DNA of 64,000 nucleotides. Origin: Motilibacter deserti. GTDB taxonomy: Bacteria; Actinomycetota; Actinomycetes; Motilibacterales; Motilibacteraceae. Positions 26,261-33,551 of this stretch are shown here, one piece after another. The stretch covers positions 1-64,000 of the forward strand of contig NZ_JAANNP010000006.1 in the NCBI RefSeq assembly GCF_011250635.1. Reading direction: 5' to 3'. Position 1 is the stretch's first letter; each line of letters begins with the position of its first letter. The notes under the pieces are model-generated. The model saw only the letters and a list, made by a program, of their open reading frames with translations. It ran no database searches and had not been told where the DNA came from. The translations under genes and the position numbers were made by a program.

Positions 26261-27481
26261 TCACCCGATGCGGGCGGCCTCGGGGTCCCGGAGGTCGATC
26301 GTGCGCTCCTGCTCCGGCAGCTTGATGACCCGCGGGCCGGCCACCACGTCGCGGACGACGGCCCGCAGCCGCGTGCGGAAGGCGGACTCGGAGTAGCGGC
26401 CGGCGTGCTGGGCGACGCGTGCGCGGTCGAGGTCCGGCAGCCGCCGAAGGGCGTCGCGTACCGCCTGAACAGTCGGCTCCTCCACGAAGACGCCCGAGAC
26501 GCCAGGGTCGAGGGTGTCGAGGAAGCCACCGGCGCGGAGTACCACGGCAGGCGTCCCGAACGCGTTGGCCTCGATCGGGGTCAGCCCGAAGTCCTCGTAG
26601 CTCACGCTCACGAGCGCACGCGCATTCGCATAGAGCCAGCGCAGCTGCGCGTCGCTGACGATGCCGAGGCGGGTGACCGGAGCGGGTGCCGTCCGAGGGT
26701 CCCCTGACCCGCTGCCCACGACGACGAGGCGCTGTCCCGCCATGCCTGCCACCGCGTCCTCGACTATTGCGGTGTTCTTGTAGCCGCGGCCGCGGGCCAC
26801 GGTGATGAGGAAGCCGGGCTCGAGGCCGGGGACCGGCTCGCGCTCAGCATCGACGTCGACGGCGACCGGGGGCGCCAGCACCTCGGCCTCGATGCCGTAC
26901 ACCCGCTTGATCCGCTCGGCCACGACGGTGGAGTTCGCGAGGTACCGGTCGGCGGTGCGGGCGGCCCGGTTGTCCCAGCGGGCGAGCGGGCGGCGCACCG
27001 GGGCGAGCGCAGCGCCGCGCCAGGGGGACCGGGCGAAGTACTCCTCGCTCTGGTACAGCCAGCGCGCCGGGTTGTGGCAGTAGACGACCTTGCGGACGCC
27101 CGGCGCGGTGCGGACCGCGTGCGCCCACCCGCTGCTGCTCGCAACGACGACGTCCGCGTCGTCGATCGTGGTCATGCCCCACGCGGGCGCGAGAAGTGGC
27201 AGGGCGAGCCTCGGGTCGTTGCGGAACGCCGGGACGTTCTGCAGCAGGCTGGTGCGCACCTGGTGCCGGTCGAAGCCCGGGAACGTCCGCTCCGCGGCGT
27301 AGACGCTGGTGACGAGCGGCGAGCCGGGGAAGCAGCGCAGCATCGCGAGAGCGACGCGCTCAGCGCCGCCCCGCTGCGTGACGTAGTCGTGGGCGACGAC
27401 GACGCGCGGCTGGGCGCTCTGCGGCTGCCCGGCGGGAGACGCCTCGACGCGCGGGGCGACGTACCTCGTCAACGTCTTCAT
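26261..27481 (-). CDS. Glycosyltransferase family 4 (WbaZ-like mannosyltransferase group)
   Basis: 406 residues. RVVVAHDYVTQRGGAERVAL is the acceptor-domain entry, VVYCHNPARWLYQSEEYF a hallmark of the WbaZ-like subgroup, and EDFGLTPIE the EX7E donor motif, followed by GTPAVVLRAGGFLDT. Enzymes of this group often transfer mannose, but that is family knowledge only. ATG 27481 is preceded by GAGG; GTG 27496 in the same frame would overlap the upstream gene. It is seven bases downstream of the LARTG protein gene and so probably in its operon. Confidence 0.87.
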   Translation of the reverse strand: MKTLTRYVAPRVEASPAGQPQSAQPRVVVAHDYVTQRGGAERVALAMLRCFPGSPLVTSVYAAERTFPGFDRHQVRTSLLQNVPAFRNDPRLALPLLAPAWGMTTIDDADVVVASSSGWAHAVRTAPGVRKVVYCHNPARWLYQSEEYFARSPWRGAALAPVRRPLARWDNRAARTADRYLANSTVVAERIKRVYGIEAEVLAPPVAVDVDAEREPVPGLEPGFLITVARGRGYKNTAIVEDAVAGMAGQRLVVVGSGSGDPRTAPAPVTRLGIVSDAQLRWLYANARALVSVSYEDFGLTPIEANAFGTPAVVLRAGGFLDTLDPGVSGVFVEEPTVQAVRDALRRLPDLDRARVAQHAGRYSESAFRTRLRAVVRDVVAGPRVIKLPEQERTIDLRDPEAARIG

Positions 27482-27488
27482 CGTGGCC

Positions 27489-28103
27489 TCACGCACGCGC
27501 GGACCGACGGCGCAGGGCCGGGACCGAGACCAGCCCGAGGCCCGCGATCAGCAGCGCGGCGGCGGCGGACAGCAGGACCGGGAGGCTCGTCGCACCCGTT
27601 CGGGCGAGGCCACCGGCGGCGGCGCCCGAAGCGCTGCTCTCCGAGCCGTCCCCCGAGCCGCTGCCGGCGCTGCCCCCTTCGGCACCCGTGCCGGGGGCCG
27701 GGGCCGCCGGGCCCGTCGCACCCGCCGGGCAGTCGCTGGCGGTCACGGTCGCGGTGACGGTGCGCGCCGCGTCCCCGGGCGGCGGGGTCTGCCCGGTCGC
27801 GGTGAGCGTGTAGGTGCCCGCCTGCGCGGGCGAGAGGACGTAGCTCGCCTTGCCGCTCGCGTCGGCCACGACGAACGTGCCCTCTGCGCCGGCGCCGGTG
27901 ATGGCCACGGTGCTGCTCGGCGCGAAGCCGTCGGCGGCGAAGGTCACCGACGTGCCCACGCATGCGTCGGACGCGGTGACCGTGCCGTTGCCGCTCGTCG
28001 GCACGTAGTCCGCCCAGGCGGCGCTCGTGCCCGCCGCGCCCAAGAACGCCGCGCTGACGATGCCCGCCCCCAGGATCGTCATCAACTGCTGAGTCGTTCG
28101 CAT
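27489..28103 (-). CDS. Cell-wall-anchored surface protein with LARTG sorting signal
   Basis: 204 residues. A signal peptide covers ~1-31 (MRTTQQLMTILGAGIVSAAF to SAAWA). An Ig-like beta domain follows (~35-125), then a Gly/Ser-rich stalk, then LARTG at 166-170, a hydrophobic span and an RRRSARA tail. LAxTG is the motif used by class E sortases of high-GC Gram-positives; no sortase gene is in the window, so the enzyme must be elsewhere. The single domain pattern TVTAS..C suggests a disulfide. Start ATG 28103 has GGAGGGG upstream. Its function on the wall is unknown; it might tether the polysaccharide. Confidence 0.82.
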   Translation of the reverse strand: MRTTQQLMTILGAGIVSAAFLGAAGTSAAWADYVPTSGNGTVTASDACVGTSVTFAADGFAPSSTVAITGAGAEGTFVVADASGKASYVLSPAQAGTYTLTATGQTPPPGDAARTVTATVTASDCPAGATGPAAPAPGTGAEGGSAGSGSGDGSESSASGAAAGGLARTGATSLPVLLSAAAALLIAGLGLVSVPALRRRSARA

Positions 28104-28116
28104 GTGAAGCCCCTCC

Positions 28117-28131
28117 CTGTGTCACAGAGTA
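28117..28131 (-). promoter_or_regulatory. Candidate -10 overlapping a CTGTGTCACAG palindrome
   Basis: On the minus strand TACTCT (28126-28131) is a good -10 box; the start site would fall near 28119, leaving a ~16-base leader with the GGAGGG ribosome site of the LARTG protein gene. CTGTG-T-CACAG at 28117-28127 overlaps this -10 and the predicted start site, where a repressor would block initiation. No clear -35 was found. Confidence 0.35.
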
Positions 28132-28194
28132 GAGGTGATCGCCCCGTGCTGGATGCAGAGAGTTGCTAATCGTCCGAGTGAACCCCGGAATGGC

Positions 28195-29964
28195 CTAGCG
28201 TTGACACGAAGCGTGATGAACGTTGACCGTCGGTGGTTGTACGAGTGGCTGAGTGCGAACGGTTGGTGCAGCAGTCATGGCCGGCAGGTTGGCGTGCAGC
28301 GTGAGCTCCCGCTGCGAGCCGGGGTCGACTGTGGTGTAGAGCGACAGGACCGTAAAACCGCTCTCCGTGCGCACCTCCATCCCGGTCGCCGTCCCGTCCA
28401 GCGTCGCTGCGCCCAGCGTCGACCCGGGCGGTAGGTAGACCGAGACGTAGTCGCGGCGCTGCCCGGTGGGGGATCCCGGCCGGCCGCCGAGGTCGGCCCG
28501 AGTGGTGACGTACGCGGGGAGCCCACTGCGAGGTGCGGAGTTCCCGATGCGCACGTCGAGCGTCGCCTCCTGCCGCCCCTTGGCGCAGGCCGCGGAGGTG
28601 TAGGTGATCTCGCGGGTGATGTAGGGGCCGAGCTTGCTCCCGCCGGCATCGTTCACGACCACGGCGATCAGGGGGGAGGGAGGGCCGGACAGGCTGCCGC
28701 CGATCCGTTGTCCGGCGAGGATCGCCTGTACCCGCTCGTCTCCGGGCATCGCGACCGAGATGCGCCCCTCACGGGCGCCGCGGACCAGGGCGAGGACGAG
28801 CGCGCGCGCGTCGGTGCGCGGGGACATGACGGCGGTGAGCGTCCGGTCGAGCAGCTCGCGGACCCGCTCGTCGCGCTCGAGCTCGTCGGGATAGCGGGCG
28901 TACTGGTCCTGCAAGACGAAGCGGGCCGCTGTCCCGGCGTCGAGCTGCGTCCCGTCGGAGAGCCGGACAGGGCCCGTCGCGGCGAGGAGGTAGCCGAGGA
29001 CCAGCGGGTCCATGGTGGCCACGCCGTCCACCCGCTCCCCGCGCGACGCCTCCCACTTCGCGGCCCAGATGCCGGCCGCCACGGGCAGGTCCGGGCTGAC
29101 GCCGCCGTTGATGGCCAGGGTCGTCGGCGACCACGTGCCCCACTGGGCGGCGTACCCCGGCGGCAGCGGCACCTTCACCGCACGCTCGTTCCGGAAGATG
29201 CGGTTCGTCTCCACCTCGGTCACCGTCACCTTGCCGCGGTCCGCCCTCGCGACGCCCACGCCCCCGAGGAGCCCGCCCGTGCCGCGCGCCTCGGCAGGCG
29301 TCTGCAGGGCCACCAGCCATCGACGGGGTGACTGCGCGCCCAGGGCGGCGGGGAGCACACGGGCCGCGGTGTGAGCGGCGCCGAGCGTGCAGACCAGGTC
29401 GTCCAGGGTGCCCAGCAGCGTGGAGCGGGCCGTCCCGACCTGCGCGGGCCGGCTCACCTCAGGCGAGCGCGCGACGCGCTCCCGCACGCGTCTGGCGGCC
29501 GCTACGGCGTCTCCCAGCGGCGCCTCTGCGGCGACCAGCGGTGGCAGTCGGAAGGCCGCCGAACCGGTGCGCAACTGCTCGGGACGCAGGGCGGCCGCGA
29601 CCGGCAACAGTGGCGGGAGGACCTCGCGGCTGAGGTCGTCGGCCGCCGCGGTCAGCGCCCGGACCGTGCGCAGCGGCCCGCCCGCGACCGGCACCCGCGA
29701 CCCGACCGCCCACACCGGGCCTCCGGTGAGGTCGCGCGCCCGGGCCGCATGTCCCGAGGCGGCGCTCAGTGCCGCCGCTGCGGTGGCGGCGTCCCCCGAG
29801 AGCGCGGCGGTCCGAGCGGTGGTGAGCTGCGCCTGCGCCGCTTCGAGCTCGGCACGGGCGTCGCGGCCGCTCGAGAGCAGTTGGTAGCCCGCCGCTGTGC
29901 CGGCGAGGACGACCAGGGCCACCACGGCCACGGCCGCGAGGAGGAGCCGGCGGGTTCTGCGCAC
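28195..29964 (-). CDS. DUF4012 domain-containing membrane-anchored protein
   Basis: 589 residues with one N-terminal membrane segment (~8-30) and a large outside domain. TPAEARGTGGLLGGVGVARAD and the TEVETNRIFRN region are the core of DUF4012, found in actinobacterial and other Gram-positive surface-polymer clusters; its activity is unknown. The helical stretch ~32-130 could be a coiled coil. The start is GTG 29964 with a weak ribosome site. The two-gene spacing (43 bases from the Tat protein gene upstream, 91 to the LARTG gene downstream) suggests a wall-assembly operon. Confidence 0.82.
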   Translation of the reverse strand: MRRTRRLLLAAVAVVALVVLAGTAAGYQLLSSGRDARAELEAAQAQLTTARTAALSGDAATAAAALSAASGHAARARDLTGGPVWAVGSRVPVAGGPLRTVRALTAAADDLSREVLPPLLPVAAALRPEQLRTGSAAFRLPPLVAAEAPLGDAVAAARRVRERVARSPEVSRPAQVGTARSTLLGTLDDLVCTLGAAHTAARVLPAALGAQSPRRWLVALQTPAEARGTGGLLGGVGVARADRGKVTVTEVETNRIFRNERAVKVPLPPGYAAQWGTWSPTTLAINGGVSPDLPVAAGIWAAKWEASRGERVDGVATMDPLVLGYLLAATGPVRLSDGTQLDAGTAARFVLQDQYARYPDELERDERVRELLDRTLTAVMSPRTDARALVLALVRGAREGRISVAMPGDERVQAILAGQRIGGSLSGPPSPLIAVVVNDAGGSKLGPYITREITYTSAACAKGRQEATLDVRIGNSAPRSGLPAYVTTRADLGGRPGSPTGQRRDYVSVYLPPGSTLGAATLDGTATGMEVRTESGFTVLSLYTTVDPGSQRELTLHANLPAMTAAPTVRTQPLVQPPTVNVHHASCQR

Positions 29965-30007
29965 GCGGGGCAGGCTAGGGGCGGTGCCTCAGCTGTGTGG
30001 GTGCGGC

Positions 30008-30607
30008 TCAGTGGGCCAGCGTGATGATGCCGCTGCAGGTGGCAGAGCCTCCGCAGGGCGTGATCGTCAGCCGCACCTTGCCGCCGATGCACGGCGTGCA
30101 CGAGGGGCGCGACGGGCGGCAGACCTTCCGATTCCAGCAGTCACGGAACGTCCGCGTGTAGGTGTTGGTCGTCGTGGTGGGCCAGGTCGACGGCCGGAGC
30201 AGGTTGTAGGCCGACGCCTGCGTCGAGGTCAGTTGGCGCGCGTCCTGGCTGTCGATGTCCACCGAGCCCGCGAGGCTGTACTGGAAGACGTCGTAGACCC
30301 AGTCCTTGATCGCCGCGTCGGAGCAGCCGGCCTTGATGTCGTCGAGGGCCCGGCTGGCGTTGGTCGTCGTAGGCCGGACGATGAACGTCTGCTCGAAGCA
30401 CGATGTCTTGTTGACCCAGAACACCGCCTTGACGGTGTAGTAGTCGCACGTCGAGGGCTTGGGCGACGGCTTGGTCGTCGCCTCGGCCGACAGGCTCATC
30501 GTCTGCAGGACCGGGGCGCTCCACGCGAGGGTGCCGCCGACCACTGCGATGCGGCGGAGGGCATCCCTGCGCGAGACGTTCCCAGGCTGGGTCGCACTGT
30601 CGTTCAT
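30008..30607 (-). CDS. Tat-exported cysteine-rich protein of unknown function
   Basis: 199 residues. The N-terminus MNDSATQPGNVSRRDALRRI carries a twin-arginine-type motif (SRRDAL, 12-17) followed by a hydrophobic stretch ending SAEA, so export of a folded protein is likely. The mature part has nine cysteines, four of them in a ~16-residue cluster (CWNRKVCRPSRPSCTPC). I recognise no family. ATG 30607 follows GGGGGG; the frame is open to 30751 but those residues do not resemble protein. It is the first gene of the minus-strand run 25020-30607 and diverges from rplY. Confidence 0.65.
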   Translation of the reverse strand: MNDSATQPGNVSRRDALRRIAVVGGTLAWSAPVLQTMSLSAEATTKPSPKPSTCDYYTVKAVFWVNKTSCFEQTFIVRPTTTNASRALDDIKAGCSDAAIKDWVYDVFQYSLAGSVDIDSQDARQLTSTQASAYNLLRPSTWPTTTTNTYTRTFRDCWNRKVCRPSRPSCTPCIGGKVRLTITPCGGSATCSGIITLAH

Positions 30608-30995
30608 CAGCCCCCCCGGGCGTCGGCGGGAGTCTCTGACGAGCTCTCCGCGGCGATCTTGTCCTCTGAGTCTAGGGAGGTGACGCGCGAGCAGGTGTAG
30701 GTCGGGGGGGGGCGTCGCCCGTTCTGAGGGGGTTCGGGCGCTGAAGATCACACGATCGGGTGGGTGTGGTGCCCGGTGTCAGTCCATCGGCGGGCCGCGG
30801 ACGAGCGGGGAGGGGGCAGGGGCTCGGGCGAGTATGCTGGTCGGCAGCACGGCGAGGGAACCGTACGGCTCCGTGATCGACGAGCGGTGCCGTTGTGTGC
30901 CCTTGCCGCCCGCGCCGCCGCTCGTCCCGAGCCGCCGTGGGCGAGCCCGACCGCCCGTGGACAGAACGAGTCCCACCGTCACGAGGAGCACCGCT
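30608..30995. promoter_or_regulatory. Divergent intergenic region upstream of rplY
   Basis: There is no gene in these 388 bases. TATGCT at 30833-30838 is a good -10 candidate for rplY, giving a leader of about 155 bases. Within the leader, GGAACCGTACGGCTCC around 30858-30873 could fold into a small hairpin centred on CCGTACGG. No clear -35 stands 17 bases upstream. The left half (30608-30780) should hold the promoter of the Tat-protein operon; I see no convincing box there. Confidence 0.35.
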
Positions 30996-31628
30996 GTGTC
31001 CGAGGTCCGCATCTCCGCCGAGCCCCGTACCGAGTTCGGCAAGGGTGCGGCACGCCGCATCCGCCGCGACCACAAGGTGCCGGGCGTCGTCTACGGCCAC
31101 GGCAACGCGCCGCGCCACATCGCGCTGCCCGGGCACGACCTGATGCTCGCGCTCAAGACCCCCAACGTCCTGCTCTCGCTCGACCTGGGCGGCGAGACGA
31201 TCCTCGCGCTGCCGAAGGACGTCCAGCGCGACCCGGTCAAGGGGTTCCTCGAGCACGTCGACCTGGTCGTCGTCGAGCGCGGCGAGGCCGTCAGCGTCGA
31301 GCTGCCGATCCACGTCACCGGCAAGCCGGCCGGCGACGGCCTGCTCGTCGTCGACCTGCAGACGGTGTCCGTGGTCGCCGAGGCCACCCACCTGCCCGAG
31401 TTCGTCGAGCTGTCGGTCGACGGCATGCCCGCCGGGACGCAGGTCCTGGCCAAGGAGATCTCGCTGCCGGCGGGCGCCACCCTGGAGGGCGACCCCGAGC
31501 TGTCGATCCTGCGCATCACGGGTACGCCCACCGCCGAGCAGCTGGACGCCGACCTCGCCGGCGCCGAGGCCGAGCTGGGGATCGTGCACGAGGCGAAGTC
31601 CGAGCCCGCCGCCGGCTCGGAGGGCTGA
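30996..31628 (+). CDS. rplY: Large ribosomal subunit protein bL25 (CTC form)
   Basis: 210 residues of the long Ctc type. The N-terminal 5S-rRNA-binding domain (~1-92) has RTEFGKGAARRIRR and VPGVVYGHG. The C-terminal TL5 domain includes DLQTVSVVAEATHLPEF-like strands and GDPELSILRIT, and an acidic tail follows. It binds 5S rRNA at the central protuberance. GTG 30996 has GAGGAG 8-13 bases upstream. It is followed by pth after three bases, the usual actinobacterial pairing, but here both genes sit inside the polysaccharide cluster. Confidence 0.97.
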   Translation: MSEVRISAEPRTEFGKGAARRIRRDHKVPGVVYGHGNAPRHIALPGHDLMLALKTPNVLLSLDLGGETILALPKDVQRDPVKGFLEHVDLVVVERGEAVSVELPIHVTGKPAGDGLLVVDLQTVSVVAEATHLPEFVELSVDGMPAGTQVLAKEISLPAGATLEGDPELSILRITGTPTAEQLDADLAGAEAELGIVHEAKSEPAAGSEG

Positions 31629-31631
31629 CGC

Positions 31632-32243
31632 CTGGCCGGGGACCTTCCCGGCGGCGCGCCCGTCGACGGGGCGTGGCTGGTCGTGGGCCTGGGCAACCCG
31701 GGCCCGGACTACGCCACGACCCGTCACAACGTCGGCGCGATGGCGCTGGACGTCCTCGGCGGGCGCGTCGGCGGGCGCTTCGGCGCCCACCGGCGGGGGC
31801 GCGCCGACGTGCTCGAGGGCCGCATCGGCGGGCCGGGCGGCCCCCGGGCCGTGCTGGCCAAGCCGCGGTCCTACATGAACGAGTCGGGCGGCCCGGTCGC
31901 CTCGCTGCAGCAGGCGTTCAAGATCGGGCCTGAGCGCATCGTCGTGGTCCACGACGAGCTCGACCTCCCGTTCGGGGCGCTGCGGCTGAAGCTGGGCGGG
32001 GGCGACAACGGGCACAACGGGCTCAAGTCCCTTCGGCGCTCGCTCGGGACCGGCGACTACCTGCGCGTACGCCTTGGCATCGGCCGCCCGCCCGGGCGCC
32101 AGGACCCCGCCGACTTCGTGCTCAAGCCCTTCTCCTCTCCGGAGCGCAAGGAGCTCGACGTCTTCCTTGAGCGCGCGGCCGACGCCGTCGAGGAGCTCGT
32201 GACGCTCGGCCTCGAACGCGCGCAGAGCTCGTTCAACGACTGA
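31632..32243 (+). CDS. pth: Peptidyl-tRNA hydrolase (probable CTG start)
   Basis: It recycles tRNA from peptidyl-tRNA. All catalytic landmarks are present: [17 protein letters not shown] (Asn and His), [18 protein letters not shown] (Asp) and GHNGLKS. The first beta strand of the fold ([11 protein letters not shown]) begins upstream of the first ordinary start codon, GTG 31683, which would delete it. In the same frame CTG 31632 is preceded by GGAGGG at 31619-31624, seven bases away, and no ATG, GTG or TTG lies between. I therefore place the start at CTG 31632 (203 residues); the conservative alternative is 31683 (186 residues). It is coupled to rplY with a three-base gap. Confidence 0.93.
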   Translation: MAGDLPGGAPVDGAWLVVGLGNPGPDYATTRHNVGAMALDVLGGRVGGRFGAHRRGRADVLEGRIGGPGGPRAVLAKPRSYMNESGGPVASLQQAFKIGPERIVVVHDELDLPFGALRLKLGGGDNGHNGLKSLRRSLGTGDYLRVRLGIGRPPGRQDPADFVLKPFSSPERKELDVFLERAADAVEELVTLGLERAQSSFND

Positions 32244-32348
32244 CGCGCTCCAAAGGCTGACGCGCCGGCGGGAGTGGCAGCGTTTCGCCCCACGAGCGAG
32301 GGCCAACCTGACAATGGGGTCGCGACGCCGACGCCGGAGGAGGGTGAT

Positions 32349-33536
32349 GTGACCACAGGCGAGCCGCACGTCGCCCACGTCCCGATCCCGCTGGCCCGCA
32401 GTGGCAGCGGGATCACCAACGTCGTACGCGGCCTCGCGGCGGCGCACGAGCGCGCTGGCGGGCGCTCGACCGTGGTGCTCAGCCACAACCGGCCCGGCAC
32501 CGTCCGGCACGCCCGCGTCGAGCGGGTGGACTACACCGCCCACTGCCCGCGCGAGAGCTTCCGGCGCACCGAGTACCTCCTCGACCACATGCTGGGCGCG
32601 CTCGGCCGCGAGCGCCGCTTCGCCCCCGGCCTGTTCGACCCGGCGGTGGAGCGGCTGCGCGCGCTGGGCCCCGACGTCGCCCTGCTGCACGAGGGGCACT
32701 ACGCCGCGACCGCCCTCCCGCGGCTGCGGGCCGCCCTGCCCACGGCGCGCCTGGGCTACTACGTCCACACCCGGCTGTCCCGCGCGTACTCGCGGCGCGA
32801 GGTCCGCCGACTGCTCGCTCCGGCCGACTCCATCGTCTGCGTCAGCGCCTACACCGCCCAGCACGTGGTCGACCGGCACGGCGGCAGCCCGCCGGAGGTC
32901 TCGGTCGTGCTGAACGGCGTCGACACCCAGGTCTTCAGCCCGCCCGCGCACCGGCAGCCGCACGAGCGGCTGCGCCTGCTCTTCGTCGGGCAGGTCACCG
33001 CCGAGAAGGGCCCGCACCTGCTGCTCGAGGCCGTGGCGATGCTGCCGGAGCACGTGCAGCGCCGGCTCAGCCTCCGCGTGGTGGGGTCGTCGGCCCACGG
33101 CTGGGTCCCCGAGCTCTCGGCCTACGAGGAGCGGCTGCGGCGCACGGCGTTCACGCTGGCCGCCGACGTCCGCTTCCTCCCCTTCCAGGACAACGAGACC
33201 CTCGTCGAGCACTACCGCTGGGCCGACGTGGTCGCGGTGCCCTCGCTGTTCCAGGACCCCTGCCCGCTGGTCGTGCTGGAGGCGATGGCGTGCGGCGCGG
33301 CCGTCGTGGCCAGCCGGGTCGGGGGCATCCCGGAGCTCGTCGGCTCCGCCGGCCTGCTGCTGCCGGCGGCGCCCGATCCCTTCGCTGCCGCGCTCGAGCA
33401 CCTCATGCGCGACCGTCCGGAGGTGGCCCGGCTGTCCGCGCGCTCCGTCGCGCGCGCGGGTGAGCTCGACTGGGACAGCCGCAACGACGAGGTCCTGCGC
33501 GCGCTGCGCGTCGCGTCGCCGCGCGGGAGCCGCTGA
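32349..33536 (+). CDS. Glycosyltransferase family 4
   Basis: A 395-residue GT-B enzyme. HVAHVPIPLARSGSGITNVV is the acceptor-domain loop, YYVHTRLSRAYSRREVR a linker region, and LNGVDTQVFSPP with FVGQVTAEKGPHLLLEAV the interdomain and donor strands. The donor motif reads DPCPLVVLE, with Asp where EX7E has its first Glu. GTG 32349 has GGAGGAGGG just upstream. It is 105 bases after pth on the same strand and convergent with the RCC1-repeat gene. Substrates are unknown. Confidence 0.87.
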   Translation: MTTGEPHVAHVPIPLARSGSGITNVVRGLAAAHERAGGRSTVVLSHNRPGTVRHARVERVDYTAHCPRESFRRTEYLLDHMLGALGRERRFAPGLFDPAVERLRALGPDVALLHEGHYAATALPRLRAALPTARLGYYVHTRLSRAYSRREVRRLLAPADSIVCVSAYTAQHVVDRHGGSPPEVSVVLNGVDTQVFSPPAHRQPHERLRLLFVGQVTAEKGPHLLLEAVAMLPEHVQRRLSLRVVGSSAHGWVPELSAYEERLRRTAFTLAADVRFLPFQDNETLVEHYRWADVVAVPSLFQDPCPLVVLEAMACGAAVVASRVGGIPELVGSAGLLLPAAPDPFAAALEHLMRDRPEVARLSARSVARAGELDWDSRNDEVLRALRVASPRGSR

Positions 33537-33551
33537 GCTGCGGGAGACGCG

